A DNA stretch of 64,000 nucleotides from Brenneria alni. GTDB lineage: Bacteria > Pseudomonadota > Gammaproteobacteria > Enterobacterales > Enterobacteriaceae. This document shows, piece by piece, positions 25,531-40,395 of the stretch. The notes beneath the pieces are model-generated. The model worked only from the letters and a program-made list of their open reading frames with translations. It had not been told where the DNA came from and made no database searches. The stretch covers positions 1 to 64,000 of the forward strand of contig NZ_MJLZ01000005.1 in assembly GCF_003666245.1 (NCBI RefSeq), written 5' to 3'. Position numbers and translations under genes: made by a program. Numbering within the stretch: position 1 is the first letter of the stretch; each line of letters opens with the position of its first letter.

Positions 25531-25715
25531 GCCCGGCTCCTCAACCACAACCCCGTTATATTTGTTGAATTCAGTAGCCCTGCGTGGACTGGACTGATTC
25601 ATCTATGCTTTTATTTAATGATAAAGTTCTCAATAAAAGATACTCATCATTTACTTTTTTATCCCTTTCCCCTGCTAGTGAGTCAATCTATTATTTTTAA
25701 TGACGGGTATTAATC

Positions 25716-25741
25716 ATATTAATGGCTTTAGCCATTAATAT
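25716..25741. promoter_or_regulatory. Perfect inverted repeat upstream of the carbamoylase gene
   Basis: ATATTAATGGC-TTTA-GCCATTAATAT is a perfect 11-bp inverted repeat in AT-rich DNA, 114 bp before the longer carbamoylase start. It could be an operator for that gene or the end signal of the small ORF at 25783-26028. There is no T-run. Confidence 0.4.
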
Positions 25742-25776
25742 TTCCTATATAAAATACTTGCAAGACTATTCAGATA

Positions 25777-25809
25777 TATACTCTAAATAATTCGAGTTGC
25801 AGGAAGGCG
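25777..25809. repeat. Half copy of the MITE-like element
   Basis: Starting at TATACTC and running through CGAGTTGCAGGAAGGCG, this 33-bp stretch matches one terminus of the 107-bp element at 23791-23897 (inverted). The other half is missing. It supplies the stop codon and last codons of the small ORF described next. Confidence 0.55.
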
Positions 25810-26028
25810 ATTAGTTAACCAACCGTAAATCTCATTTATTGATAAGCGATACGTATCCGGCTGGCAATCTTCAACGCCTTTTTCTTCCTGAATCCTCAAG
25901 GCGGCGAAACCGGCCAAACATTCAACACTTGGCAACAGAGGCCAGATAAAGGTCTTGTCTTCCATGCCGAATAAGTCCATAATGACGGCCATTCCAGATG
26001 TTGGGATGAAAAACAGCATTTTAATCAA
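25783..26028 (-). CDS. Small hypothetical protein, tail derived from a repeat
   Basis: An 81-residue ORF with a TTG start (an ATG at 26019 is possible) and no family I recognise. The middle segment (WPLLPSVECLAGFAALRIQEEKGVEDC) looks protein-like, followed by TYRLSINEIYGWLTN. The last eight codons and the stop lie inside the half repeat element at 25777-25809, so the original C-terminus was probably replaced or the gene truncated by repeat insertion. It ends 48 bp before tRNA-Val on the other strand. Expression is unproven. Confidence 0.35.
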   Translation of the reverse strand: MIKMLFFIPTSGMAVIMDLFGMEDKTFIWPLLPSVECLAGFAALRIQEEKGVEDCQPDTYRLSINEIYGWLTNRLPATRII

Positions 26029-26075
26029 AAGGTTAGCTTCTACATAACAACCCTTTAAAATGCGCCGTCTTCTGT

Positions 26076-26152
26076 ACGACCGTAGCTCAGTTGGTTAGAG
26101 CACCACCTTGACATGGTGGGGGTCGGTGGTTCGAGTCCACTCGGTCGTACCA
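26076..26152 (+). tRNA. tRNA-Val (anticodon GAC)
   Basis: A 77-nt cloverleaf: acceptor ACGACCG/CGGTCGT, D arm GCTCAGTTGGTTAGAGC, anticodon arm CCACC-TTGACAT-GGTGG with GAC, T arm GGTGG-TTCGAGT-CCACT-like, discriminator A and an encoded CCA. The body matches E. coli valV/valW almost exactly, but the first pair is A1-U72 instead of G-C. A TAAAAT -10-like box followed by a GC-rich discriminator lies at 26056-26066. In E. coli valVW also lies close upstream of pykF. Confidence 0.97.
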
Positions 26153-26224
26153 ATGGTTTCATCAGTAGCCATAAAAAATTTCTTATCTTTTTATTCAGAG
26201 TAAATACGAATAAACAGCGAAACA

Positions 26225-26252
26225 GCATGAAATCCATCGCTGGATTTCATGC
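26225..26252. terminator. Hairpin at the end of the bgl operon
   Basis: GCATGAAATCCA-TCGC-TGGATTTCATGC is a perfect 12-bp stem with a tetraloop, 37 bp beyond the stop of the minus-strand porin gene. It lies between that gene and tRNA-Val. The T-run after it is weak (TGTTTC). Confidence 0.55.
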
Positions 26253-26288
26253 CATGATGTCGATCCGACACGTTATAAAAACCGCCGA

Positions 26289-27935
<1,647 letters not shown>

Positions 27936-28018
27936 TTAAGATAAGAAATAAATGTAAAATTAAAATATCTATTTTTAATAATTAAATTATTCATCTCCAT
28001 TTTACGATTTTTCTTACA

Positions 28019-28054
28019 GCAACGATTATTGCAGTAAAAAACAATAATCGTCGC
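28019..28054. other. Hairpin between arbB and bglH
   Basis: GCAACGATTATTG (28019-28031) pairs with CAATAATCGTCGC (28042-28054) with one mismatch. It lies in the 157-bp gap between arbB and bglH. On the plus strand it is followed by a T-rich run; for the operon strand it may attenuate or mark processing before bglH. Confidence 0.45.
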
Positions 28055-28074
28055 TATTTTTTATGAAAATATTA

Positions 28075-29496
<1,422 letters not shown>

Positions 29497-29521
29497 TTAT
29501 GGTGATAAATATTCTTGTTAA

Positions 29522-31417
<1,896 letters not shown>

Positions 31418-31481
31418 TTAACGCTCAGTAACCACATATATCAAGCAGGACATTACGAACGTCCAATATTATTTTTTAGAC

Positions 31482-31545
31482 GAAAAAAAACCTAAACCAT
31501 TTTTCTCGCCACCTAATAGTGGTTCATGAAAAAAATGGTTTAGGT
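31482..31545 (-). terminator. Conditional terminator before arbF
   Basis: On the minus strand CCTAAACCATTTTT-like arms (31491-31504 with 31532-31544) form a stem of about 13 bp, with a small hairpin (CCAC-CTAATA-GTGG) inside the loop, followed by a run of eight T. The upstream arm overlaps the RAT at 31543-31586, so the two structures are mutually exclusive. Confidence 0.85.
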
Positions 31546-31586
31546 TTTGCCTGTAAAACTGATATTCAGCAGTACAGTGACAATCC
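31543..31586 (-). promoter_or_regulatory. RAT antiterminator RNA before arbF, enlarged form
   Basis: It keeps the conserved ends of a BglG-binding RAT (GGATTGTCACTG on the 5' side and CAGGCAAAACC on the 3' side) but is 44 nt instead of the usual 29. The apical part is replaced by a longer CTGTA...TACAG stem with a large loop. The product of the upstream bglG gene should bind it to allow transcription into arbF. Confidence 0.75.
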
Positions 31587-31694
31587 TGATTTTACTGTCT
31601 TTGCTACTGCACAAATTCTATTATCCAAACCTGGATCTGTGCAAGTAATTTATCTCTACTCTATTGCCATTATGTGACGAACAGCAAATTTTAT

Positions 31695-32543
<849 letters not shown>

Positions 32544-32558
32544 TCATACCTTGGAAAC

Positions 32559-32596
32559 AAAAAAACCAGACATCCGCCAAGAGAACGGATATCTGG
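32559..32596 (-). terminator. Conditional terminator before arbG
   Basis: CCAGATATCCG pairs with CGGATGTCTGG (one mismatch) across a 9-base loop, followed by seven T on the minus strand. Its first bases overlap the adjacent RAT. Confidence 0.88.
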
Positions 32597-32623
32597 TTTT
32601 GCCTGCTTTTGCAGTAACAATCC
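32595..32623 (-). promoter_or_regulatory. RAT antiterminator RNA before arbG, canonical
   Basis: A 29-nt RAT reading GGATTGTTACTGC...GCAGGCAAAACC on the minus strand, differing from the E. coli bgl RAT only in the loop. Binding of the BglG-family protein here would block the overlapping terminator and allow autogenous expression. Confidence 0.92.
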
Positions 32624-32703
32624 TTAATGGTGGACAAACTACCACTTATCATGATCTTCTCAACACCGACTGAACAGAAACGTGATATGGATCGACAGAA
32701 AAC

Positions 32704-32757
32704 ATTTTATTTACATATTCTTTTCTTTTTCAAAGAAAGAAGTGATCAACAGCACAT
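32704..32757 (-). promoter_or_regulatory. Probable arbG promoter with CRP-like site
   Basis: On the minus strand TTGAAA (32733-32728), 18 bp and TAAAAT (32709-32704) form a good sigma-70 promoter. Just upstream, TGTGC-N6-TCACT lies within 32740-32757 and resembles a CRP site (TGTGA-N6-TCACA). Catabolite control is expected for a bgl-type operon; the site's centre near -51 is unusual. Confidence 0.5.
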
Positions 32758-32902
32758 TATCACACAATATACTTAACGCTTCAGCCATTGACAGAAAGCG
32801 ATTTTCCTCAGTAATTGCGCAACATCACTCGGTAAAAAAGACAAATCGTTAGGTTTTTTGCGTAAACTGGCTAAAATATTCGCTTTGGTGCCGTCGAACA
32901 TC

Positions 32903-32960
32903 TTGTTTCTCATCGGTTAATAACTATAATACGGAACGTTGTTTCAATTGAATGGTTTCA
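32903..32960 (+). promoter_or_regulatory. pykF promoter and Cra (FruR) box
   Basis: TTGTTT (32903-32908), 16 bp and TATAAT (32925-32930) form the promoter. TGAATGGTTTCA (32949-32960) matches the Cra consensus TGAAWCGNTTCA at 11 of 12 positions on the opposite strand and would sit at about +13 to +24, suitable for repression as known for E. coli pykF. Confidence 0.7.
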
Positions 32961-33169
32961 GCTAACCAACGTGCCGCTATCATTAATATCGTTAACAAAG
33001 GCATCGTTTACCCTTATCCCGTTGCCAGACGCGGTGATCGGTTATGTACTTCATTATCTATATTTATCTCTTTCAGACTGTTTCCAAAAGCATTTTTTCC
33101 GGGGGTTAATCTCGCGTTACCGCCGGTTCACTCGTTTTTTTATCCATCACAACTTGTAGAAGCTATCGT

Positions 33170-34582
33170 ATGAAAAAGACAAAAATTGTTTGCACCATCG
33201 GGCCCAAAACAGAATCAGAAGACATGTTGAGCAACATGCTGGACGCAGGCATGAATGTTATGCGCCTGAACTTCTCGCACGGGGATTATGTTGAACATGG
33301 TCAACGTATTAAAAACCTGCGCGCCGTGCTGGCAAAAACCGGTAAACAGGCGGCCATTCTGCTTGACACCAAGGGACCGGAAATCCGTACCATGAAGCTG
33401 GAAAATGGTTCTGATGTTTCCCTGACGGCCGGTCAGACGTTTACTTTCATCACTGACCAGAGCGTCATCGGCAATAATGAACGGGTTGCAGTTACCTATG
33501 CTGGCTTCCCTCAAGATTTGAGCGTCGGTAATACCGTGCTGGTCGATGATGGTCTGATCGGCATGGAAGTGACGGCAATCAACGGCAATCAGGTGGTATG
33601 CAAAGTATTAAACAATGGCGATCTGGGCGAAAACAAGGGTGTCAACCTGCCGGGCGTCTCCATCCAACTGCCGGCACTGGCAGAAAAAGACAAACGTGAT
33701 CTGATTTTTGGCTGCGAACAAGGCGTCGATTTTATTGCAGCCTCTTTTATCCGTAAACGTTCTGATGTTGAAGAAATTCGTGCGCACCTGAAACAGCACG
33801 GTGGCGAACACATTCAGATCATTTCTAAAATCGAAAACCAGGAAGGTCTGAATAATTTCGACGAAATTCTGGAAGCCTCTGACGGCATTATGGTTGCACG
33901 TGGCGATCTGGGTGTTGAGATTCCAGTTGAAGAAGTGATTTTCGCGCAGAAAATGATGATTGAAAAATGTAACGTAGCCCGTAAAGTCGTTATCACTGCC
34001 ACGCAAATGCTGGACTCCATGATCAAAAATCCACGACCTACCCGCGCTGAAGCGGGTGACGTGGCTAACGCCATCATTGATGGTACTGATGCCGTCATGC
34101 TGTCGGGGGAAAGCGCCAAAGGGAAATACCCGCTTGAGTCCGTCACTATCATGGCAACGATTTGCCGACGTACCGACACCGTGATGAAGTCTCGTCTGGA
34201 TACCATCAAGTCCCTGGGCAGGCTGCGTATTACGGAAGCCGTGTGCCGAGGCGCGGTTGAGACGGCTGAGAAGCTGGATGCGCCGCTGATCGTGGTGGCG
34301 ACCAGTGGCGGCAAATCAGCTAAATCCATCCGTAAATACTTCCCCAATGCACGGATCCTGGCGCTGACGACCAATGAAGTCACTGCCCGCCAGCTTCTGC
34401 TAAGTAAAGGCGTCGATACGCTGCTGGTAAAAGAAATTGCCTCTACCGATGATTTCTACCGAATCGGTAAAGAGGCCGCGTTAAACAGCGGCTATGCTCA
34501 GGTTGGCGATGTTGTGGTAATGGTTTCCGGCGCGTTGGTTCCAAGCGGAACCACCAATACGGCATCAGTGCATCGTCTCTAA
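33170..34582 (+). CDS. pykF: Pyruvate kinase I
   Basis: A 470-residue enzyme, the same length as E. coli PykF. It converts phosphoenolpyruvate and ADP to pyruvate and ATP. Motifs: [14 protein letters not shown] and MRLNFSHGD at the N-terminus, [13 protein letters not shown], the catalytic Lys in ISKIENQEG, the metal-binding [12 protein letters not shown], and [19 protein letters not shown]. The C-terminal fructose-1,6-bisphosphate domain is intact. It lies directly before lpp as in other enterobacteria. Cra control is indicated by the box in its leader. Confidence 0.98.
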   Translation: MKKTKIVCTIGPKTESEDMLSNMLDAGMNVMRLNFSHGDYVEHGQRIKNLRAVLAKTGKQAAILLDTKGPEIRTMKLENGSDVSLTAGQTFTFITDQSVIGNNERVAVTYAGFPQDLSVGNTVLVDDGLIGMEVTAINGNQVVCKVLNNGDLGENKGVNLPGVSIQLPALAEKDKRDLIFGCEQGVDFIAASFIRKRSDVEEIRAHLKQHGGEHIQIISKIENQEGLNNFDEILEASDGIMVARGDLGVEIPVEEVIFAQKMMIEKCNVARKVVITATQMLDSMIKNPRPTRAEAGDVANAIIDGTDAVMLSGESAKGKYPLESVTIMATICRRTDTVMKSRLDTIKSLGRLRITEAVCRGAVETAEKLDAPLIVVATSGGKSAKSIRKYFPNARILALTTNEVTARQLLLSKGVDTLLVKEIASTDDFYRIGKEAALNSGYAQVGDVVVMVSGALVPSGTTNTASVHRL

Positions 34583-34604
34583 ATCAGCGGTTGTCACACA
34601 TATT

Positions 34605-34632
34605 AAAAAAGCGCCTTGAATGGCGCTTTTTT
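34605..34632 (+). terminator. Rho-independent terminator of pykF
   Basis: AAAAAAGCGCC-TTGAAT-GGCGCTTTTTT: a GC-rich 5-bp core extended by A-T pairs and ending in six T, 22 bp after the pykF stop codon. Confidence 0.93.
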
Positions 34633-34825
34633 ATATTCTGTCGTTATCACACTCGTCGTCATAACCAAATTAATGCGTTTGTTTAACATATAATTCTAAT
34701 AGTCAAAAGCCCAGACTTTTCCGATAGAAATGGCCCTGTTTTCCTTACTTTTTTCATTGCTCTGTAAAACTCGCTGCTTCTTTGAGCGAACAATCGAAAT
34801 TAAGCATGTTCTTATCAAAAATTTA

Positions 34826-34854
34826 TTCTCATTAGAAAAAAGTTTGTGTAATAC
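34826..34854 (+). promoter_or_regulatory. lpp promoter
   Basis: TTCTCA (34826-34831), 17 bp and TAATAC (34849-34854). From TTTGTGTAATACTTG through the leader to the ATG the sequence is nearly identical to the E. coli lpp promoter and leader, including the ribosome site TAGAGGGTATTAATA. Confidence 0.85.
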
Positions 34855-34887
34855 TTGTAATGCTACATGGAGATTAACTCAATCTAG

Positions 34888-35136
<249 letters not shown>

Positions 35137-35156
35137 TCGAACTGGTCAAGTAGTGA

Positions 35157-35186
35157 AAATGGCGCACAATGTGCGCCATTTTTTTG
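35157..35186 (+). terminator. Rho-independent terminator of lpp
   Basis: AAAATGGCGCAC-AAT-GTGCGCCATTTT followed by further T. The stem is long and perfect, and it can also serve the convergent ldtE transcript. Confidence 0.93.
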
Positions 35187-35263
35187 TCTTCAAATCACTT
35201 CTATTGATTTTGCTTATCAGGGCGCACAACTGCACACCCATTGCTCTGCTGCAAATTCTGCCG

Positions 35264-36322
35264 CTACTGAACACCCGCTGCCGGGTGATTCGCCGTTTCC
35301 GCCGACGATGCACTAACAGCCGTTATTGGCGCGCCCTGTAGCGCCTCTGAGCCATCAGACGCTGACTGCATCGATTCCTGATAGGTATTTATATCCTGAC
35401 CGATATTAACCAGTATCGGCATACCAGAGCGACGCACAATGGCATCCGCTACGGCTTTGGCGTCGGTGTCGTCGTTATCAATAAATTCTTTGGTCTTTTT
35501 ATTGATACTGATCGGCATGGTTTGCGGGTCATCCTGATCCGTTTTGGATAATGGCTGGTGGACCTCTACATAGCGTTTGCCATCTGGTTCAAGCGAAGTC
35601 TTAATCGCATCATTGACGATTTGTACACGCGTACCGACAGGAACGGTGTTAAACAAGGCTTCGATATCATCAGGCCGCAGCCGGATGCAACCGGAGCTGA
35701 CACGCATACCAATACCAAAATTCGCATTCGTGCCATGGATCAGGTACACGCCGCCGTGCGCTGCAAGGCGTAGGGCGTGGAGTCCCATCGGGTTATCAGG
35801 GCCAGCTGGGATCACCGCCGGGAGGGTGATGCCCTCCTCTTCCAGATAACGTTTGCGGATATTCGCTGTTGGCGTCCAGGTTGGGTTCGCTCGTTTTTCT
35901 GAAACTGACGTTGTCATTAACGGTGTTTTACGCCCTAACTGACCGATACCGATAGGATACACGATGACGGTATTCTTACCTTTCGGATAGTAATAAAGCC
36001 GCAGTTCCGCTAGGTTAACCACAATCCCCTCACGCGGCGTATCCGGCAGCAGCATCTGAGTCGGGATCGTTAATGTCGAACCCGCTTTTGGCAGGTAGGG
36101 ATCGGTTCCGGGATTTGCTTCCAGCATCCCCAATAAACCAATCTTGAAATCAGCGGCAACCTCTTCCAGCGGGCGACCATCATTGGGGACGGTATAGGCG
36201 ATATTCTCACCGATAAGACGACTGTTTGGCGGCGGCAACGGATATTCTGTCGCCCTGGCGGTGGCACTGCCTGCCAGATATGTCGCAAAGACCATACCAA
36301 GTAAAGTTAATGCGCATTTCAT
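35264..36322 (-). CDS. ldtE: L,D-transpeptidase (YkuD domain)
   Basis: A 352-residue periplasmic enzyme with a signal peptide (cleavage near GSATARATE), an N-terminal LysM-like segment (IAYTVPNDGRPLEEVAADFK to LTIPTQMLLPDTP), and the YkuD catalytic domain with His196 (YLIHGTNANFGIG) and Cys212 (RVSSGCIRLRPDD). E. coli LdtE (YnhG) forms 3-3 crosslinks in peptidoglycan and occupies the same place, convergent to lpp and next to sufE. The C-terminal 45 residues are low in complexity and longer than in E. coli. Confidence 0.92.
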   Translation of the reverse strand: MKCALTLLGMVFATYLAGSATARATEYPLPPPNSRLIGENIAYTVPNDGRPLEEVAADFKIGLLGMLEANPGTDPYLPKAGSTLTIPTQMLLPDTPREGIVVNLAELRLYYYPKGKNTVIVYPIGIGQLGRKTPLMTTSVSEKRANPTWTPTANIRKRYLEEEGITLPAVIPAGPDNPMGLHALRLAAHGGVYLIHGTNANFGIGMRVSSGCIRLRPDDIEALFNTVPVGTRVQIVNDAIKTSLEPDGKRYVEVHQPLSKTDQDDPQTMPISINKKTKEFIDNDDTDAKAVADAIVRRSGMPILVNIGQDINTYQESMQSASDGSEALQGAPITAVSASSAETANHPAAGVQ

Positions 36323-36545
36323 ACAAAATTCCCTACATCACGGATCTGGTGTCGGTTTATAAACGATGTCTGGTTCTGTTTTAGAAACCAGTATCATGCT
36401 CCTGCTATATTAGCATTAGGGTAACAAAAGAATATTTTATTTATAAATCAAGATATTGATATTCATATTTTTACAAAAAGAAGGTCAGGGTAAAATTTAG
36501 CTGGAAATAAATCTACGGGACTAATTCTGAAATATCGGAATGGTT

Positions 36546-36561
36546 CCCCGTTTTCACGGGG
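36546..36561. other. Hairpin at the end of the suf operon
   Basis: CCCCG-TTTTCA-CGGGG lies 24 bp beyond the sufE stop codon in the 262-bp gap before ldtE. It may mark the 3' end of the suf mRNA. The rest of the gap (36323-36545) is AT-rich and should contain the ldtE promoter; no gene is seen. Confidence 0.45.
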
Positions 36562-36584
36562 ATGATGACAACTACAAGCGGATG

Positions 36585-37001
36585 CTAAGATAATGACATC
36601 GCCTTGACACGGATAGACCGTAGCATGGCTTCCAGCCCCTGTGAGCGGGATGGGGTCAGATGCTGGCTCAATGCCAGCTCCTGAAAGAAAGAGCGCACGT
36701 CCAGTTCCACGATCTCCTGCGCAGTCAGCCCCTGATAAAGACTGAATACCACGGCAATCAGCCCCTTCACAATAGCCGCATCACTGTCTCCATGCAGGGT
36801 AATCAGACCTTGACCATCACGCTGCATGATTATCCATACCTGACTCTGGCACCCTGAAATCAGGTTTTCAGCCTGTCGCCACGCATCAGGCAGGGGTTCC
36901 AGCCGGGCGCCCAGCTCAATGATATAAAGATACTTCTCTTCCCAATTATGACAGCGCGAAAAATTACGCACTAATTTCTGCGGATCCGGCAGACTTGCCA
37001 T
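36585..37001 (-). CDS. sufE: Cysteine desulfuration protein SufE
   Basis: A 138-residue sulfur acceptor, the same length as E. coli SufE. Cys51 ([10 protein letters not shown]) takes the persulfide from SufS and hands it to the SufBCD scaffold. The start at 37001 has a GGGGAGGAAAA ribosome site; the longer frame to 37145 overlaps sufS and is spurious. It is the last gene of the suf operon, 37 bp after sufS. Confidence 0.97.
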   Translation of the reverse strand: MASLPDPQKLVRNFSRCHNWEEKYLYIIELGARLEPLPDAWRQAENLISGCQSQVWIIMQRDGQGLITLHGDSDAAIVKGLIAVVFSLYQGLTAQEIVELDVRSFFQELALSQHLTPSRSQGLEAMLRSIRVKAMSLS

Positions 37002-37038
37002 TTTTCCTCCCCAGGCAATAAAAGCGGTGTTTACACCC

Positions 37039-38259
37039 CTACCCCAGTAATCGACGGATGCGTTGCAACCCGGCAACCAGCCGGTCAATTTCTTCGCGTG
37101 TAGTATAAATGGCCAGCGAGGCGCGGCACATACTGGAAACACCATAGTGTTCCATCAGCGGCATCGCGCAGTGGTGGCCGGTGCGAATCGCAATGCCATA
37201 CTGATCGAGGAAACTTCCGACATCATAGGCGTGGTGCTGCCCAAGATTAAAGGCAATAACGCCCTGTCGTTCTGCGGGTCCATACAGTGCTAAATCAGGA
37301 ACCTGCATCAGCGCCTCCAGCGCATAACGCATGAGAGAGGACTCATAGCGCTGAATCGCTTCACGCCCCAGAGCCAGAACATAATTCAAGGCCGCGCCCA
37401 ACCCCATGATACCGGCGGTATTCGGCGATCCGGCCTCAAAGCGCCACGGGGCATCGGCATAGGTGGTTCCGGTGCGCAAACTCACTTGACGGATCATCGC
37501 CCCGCCGCCTTCCCACGGCGGCATTGCCTGTAACAACGCACTTTTGCCATACAGCACACCGATCCCCGAGGGACCATAAATCTTGTGTCCCGAAAAAACG
37601 AAGAAATCGCAATCCAGATCCTGTACGTCGATCGACTGATGCATAATCGACTGGGCGCCATCCACCAGAACAACCGCACCCGCGGCTTTTGCCTGAGCAA
37701 TGATCTCTTTAACCGGGTTCAACGTGCCAAGCACGTTGGAAATGTGCGTTACCGCCAGTAAGCGGGTACGTTCATCCAGCAACGCCGGGAGGCTGGCCAG
37801 ATCCAACGTACCATCGGATGCCAGCGGTAATACGCGGACTTCAACACCCCGAGCTTGCGCCAACATCTGCCAGGGAACGATATTGGCGTGATGTTCCATC
37901 TCGGTGATGATGAGATTGTCACCCGGCTGGAGGAAAGTACGCCCATAGCTGTTCGCCACCAGATTAATGGCTTCCGTCGTACCACGGACAAAAACAATTT
38001 CTTCTGCCGACGCGGCATTGATGAAAGAAGCCACCTGTTCGCGTACCGCTTCCATCGCACTGGTAGCCTGTGCGCTCAGGGTATGAATGCCGCGATGCAC
38101 GGCGGCATATTCATGCTGATAAAATGCCCGTTCCCGGTCAATCACCGCCTGCGGTTTTTGTGCGCTGGCGGCACTGTCCAGATAAGCCAGCGGCTGCCCG
38201 TTCACTTCGGTTGCCAGCAGCGGAAAATCGGCCCGAACCTGTTCGATTGGATAACTCAT
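37039..38259 (-). CDS. sufS: Cysteine desulfurase SufS
   Basis: A 406-residue PLP enzyme that removes sulfur from cysteine to give alanine and an enzyme persulfide. The PLP Lys is in [11 protein letters not shown] and the catalytic Cys is Cys364 (RTGHHCAMP), the same number as in E. coli. The start overlaps sufD by 4 bp. Its partner is SufE, encoded next. Confidence 0.97.
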   Translation of the reverse strand: MSYPIEQVRADFPLLATEVNGQPLAYLDSAASAQKPQAVIDRERAFYQHEYAAVHRGIHTLSAQATSAMEAVREQVASFINAASAEEIVFVRGTTEAINLVANSYGRTFLQPGDNLIITEMEHHANIVPWQMLAQARGVEVRVLPLASDGTLDLASLPALLDERTRLLAVTHISNVLGTLNPVKEIIAQAKAAGAVVLVDGAQSIMHQSIDVQDLDCDFFVFSGHKIYGPSGIGVLYGKSALLQAMPPWEGGGAMIRQVSLRTGTTYADAPWRFEAGSPNTAGIMGLGAALNYVLALGREAIQRYESSLMRYALEALMQVPDLALYGPAERQGVIAFNLGQHHAYDVGSFLDQYGIAIRTGHHCAMPLMEHYGVSSMCRASLAIYTTREEIDRLVAGLQRIRRLLG

Positions 38260-39584
38260 AGATCTGCCTTTAATAAGTCGGCCTGTGCATTCGGCAAGCG
38301 CTGCGCAATACGTTTTAAGATCACCTCTCTTAATGACTCATCGGCAATGGCTTCCGTCACCTCGGCGGCAAAAGCAAAAATGATCATCTGCTGCGCATCC
38401 TGTTGGGTAATACCACGCGAACGCAGATAGAACAGTTGCTCCTCATCCATACGCCCGATGGTGGCGCCGTGGCTGCATTTCACATCATCAGCATAGATTT
38501 CCAACTGCGGTTTGGTATCCACTTCGGCCAGCCGTCCCAATAACAGATTGTTGTTCGTCATCTGACCATCGGTTTTCAGGGCGTGGGGCGCCACTTTGAT
38601 CATGCCGTTAAACACCGCTTTAGCCCGATCGCTGACGATAGTTTTATGTAACTGGCGGCTTTCACCGTACCCGTCGTTATGTTCCAGATAAGTGCGGGTA
38701 TCACAGACCTCGCTGCCGATGGGCAGGATGAGGCTGTTCATCGCCAGATTGGTGCCCTCGCCATTAAGCTGGGCGCTGGTGTTGTGACGGGTCAGACCGG
38801 CGCCAAGCAAAAAGCTGTGGCTGCTAACCTGCGCATCACGCGCCAACACCAAATCATTATGTGAAAAGTGATAGCTAGCCGCCGCTTCAAACGCCAGCTT
38901 CACATGGTTGACACGGCTGTTTTGCGCGGCGTTAATTGTCAATCGCGCACCGGTAAAATGCGCCTGCTCATCAAGGCTGACATAATGTTCGATAATCTGC
39001 GCGCTGGCGCCGCGTTCAACATTCAGGTGATGGCGGTGAGGTACGGTATTCAGTGCGGATGCCGGAGCCTGACCGCTGCTGATGTGCAGTAAATACAACG
39101 GTTTTTCCGCCTGCTGGCCTGCGCTTAAGCGAATCAGCGTACTTTCAACCGCCAGACTTTCAGTCAGGTGCAGAAAAACGTCTGGCTGGATGGCAGCCGG
39201 TAATTCACCGTGGCTACGTGATGCGTTGACATCAATCTGGTAAGGCCCCCACTGCGTGTCACTGAGTTCCGCGCTGAATACGCCATCAATAAACACCAGT
39301 CGCCAGCAATCAACCGGCAATGCCAGCGCATCCAGCGTTGCCTGGTCGACCTGCCGTACTGCGGGAGCCACAAATTCGTGCGCCAGCAGCCCGTCCAGCG
39401 GCGTATATTTCCAGTGCTCATGTTTGCGGTGAGGCAACCCCAGACGCAGAACTTCCTGCCAGTGCTGGTGAGCCGCCGCCGATCGCTGAGGACTATAGCT
39501 TTCAAACAGGTGGTGCCACTGGCGTAAGGCTTTTCCCTGTTTCTGTTCAACGGTCGTTTTATTGTTGGTCGGTAAGCCAGCCAT
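38256..39584 (-). CDS. sufD: Fe-S cluster assembly protein SufD
   Basis: A 442-residue component of the SufBC2D scaffold. The N-terminus MAGLPTNNK matches E. coli SufD, and a beta-helical core follows with the C-terminal [27 protein letters not shown] region typical of SufB/SufD proteins, including the His near residue 360. The N-terminal insertion (about residues 9-20) is longer than in E. coli. The gene overlaps sufC by 26 bp, as expected for coupled translation. Confidence 0.96.
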   Translation of the reverse strand: MAGLPTNNKTTVEQKQGKALRQWHHLFESYSPQRSAAAHQHWQEVLRLGLPHRKHEHWKYTPLDGLLAHEFVAPAVRQVDQATLDALALPVDCWRLVFIDGVFSAELSDTQWGPYQIDVNASRSHGELPAAIQPDVFLHLTESLAVESTLIRLSAGQQAEKPLYLLHISSGQAPASALNTVPHRHHLNVERGASAQIIEHYVSLDEQAHFTGARLTINAAQNSRVNHVKLAFEAAASYHFSHNDLVLARDAQVSSHSFLLGAGLTRHNTSAQLNGEGTNLAMNSLILPIGSEVCDTRTYLEHNDGYGESRQLHKTIVSDRAKAVFNGMIKVAPHALKTDGQMTNNNLLLGRLAEVDTKPQLEIYADDVKCSHGATIGRMDEEQLFYLRSRGITQQDAQQMIIFAFAAEVTEAIADESLREVILKRIAQRLPNAQADLLKADL

Positions 39585-40305
39585 AGCCTTGCTCCTCCAA
39601 CTGTTTCACCAGCGAGAAATCACCGGATTTAACGATACGCCCTTGATACAGAACGTGAACATAATCTGGTTTGATATAATCCAGAATACGCTGGTAGTGC
39701 GTTACGATGATAAATGCACGCTGCTGGTTGCGCAGCGAGTTCACCCCGTTGGCGACAATCTTCAACGCATCAATATCCAGACCGGAATCGGTCTCGTCCA
39801 GGATGCATAAATCCGGTTCCAACGCCGCCATTTGCAGAATGTCGTTACGCTTCTTTTCCCCGCCGGAGAACCCGACATTGACTGAACGGGTCAACAAGTC
39901 CGCTGGCATATTCAGCAACTTGATTTTGTCTTCAATAAAGTCAGCGAAATCGAAACGGTCCAGTGGTTCCAACTGCCGGTATTTACGCACGGCATTGACC
40001 GCGGTTTGCAGGAAAAACTGGTTGCTGACGCCGGGAATTTCCACCGGATACTGAAACGCCATAAAGATGCCTTCACCGGCTCGATCTTCAGGCGCCAACT
40101 CCAGCAAATCCTTGCCTTTAAAACTCACCGTACCGTCGGTCACTTCATATTCTTCACGCCCGGCCAGCGTCGCGGAGAGCGTACTTTTCCCTGAGCCGTT
40201 CGGCCCCATAATGGCATGGACTTCACCCGGCTTAATATTGAGGTTAAGCCCTTTAATGATCTCGTTGCCTTCTACGCTGACTTTCAAATTTTCAATACTT
40301 AACAT
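39559..40305 (-). CDS. sufC: Fe-S cluster assembly ATPase SufC
   Basis: A 248-residue ABC-type ATPase: Walker A GPNGSGKSTL, signature FSGGEKKRNDI, Walker B LCILDETDSGLD. It is soluble and drives conformational change in the SufBCD complex rather than transport. A 90-bp gap separates it from sufB, longer than I recall for E. coli, with no obvious gene or terminator in it. Confidence 0.97.
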   Translation of the reverse strand: MLSIENLKVSVEGNEIIKGLNLNIKPGEVHAIMGPNGSGKSTLSATLAGREEYEVTDGTVSFKGKDLLELAPEDRAGEGIFMAFQYPVEIPGVSNQFFLQTAVNAVRKYRQLEPLDRFDFADFIEDKIKLLNMPADLLTRSVNVGFSGGEKKRNDILQMAALEPDLCILDETDSGLDIDALKIVANGVNSLRNQQRAFIIVTHYQRILDYIKPDYVHVLYQGRIVKSGDFSLVKQLEEQGYGWLTDQQ

Positions 40306-40395
40306 GCTCTATCCTTCAGGCGTCTTACACCTTGTGACGCTCATCATTTTCGTAACCGGTGATTTTCTTTATTAATGAAAACCCCGGTAGGCGAG

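Noticed and set aside
32952..33173. 73-codon ORF in the pykF leader
   Set aside because: It overlaps the pykF start codon, and its product looks like translated leader rather than a protein; the Cra box overlaps its beginning.
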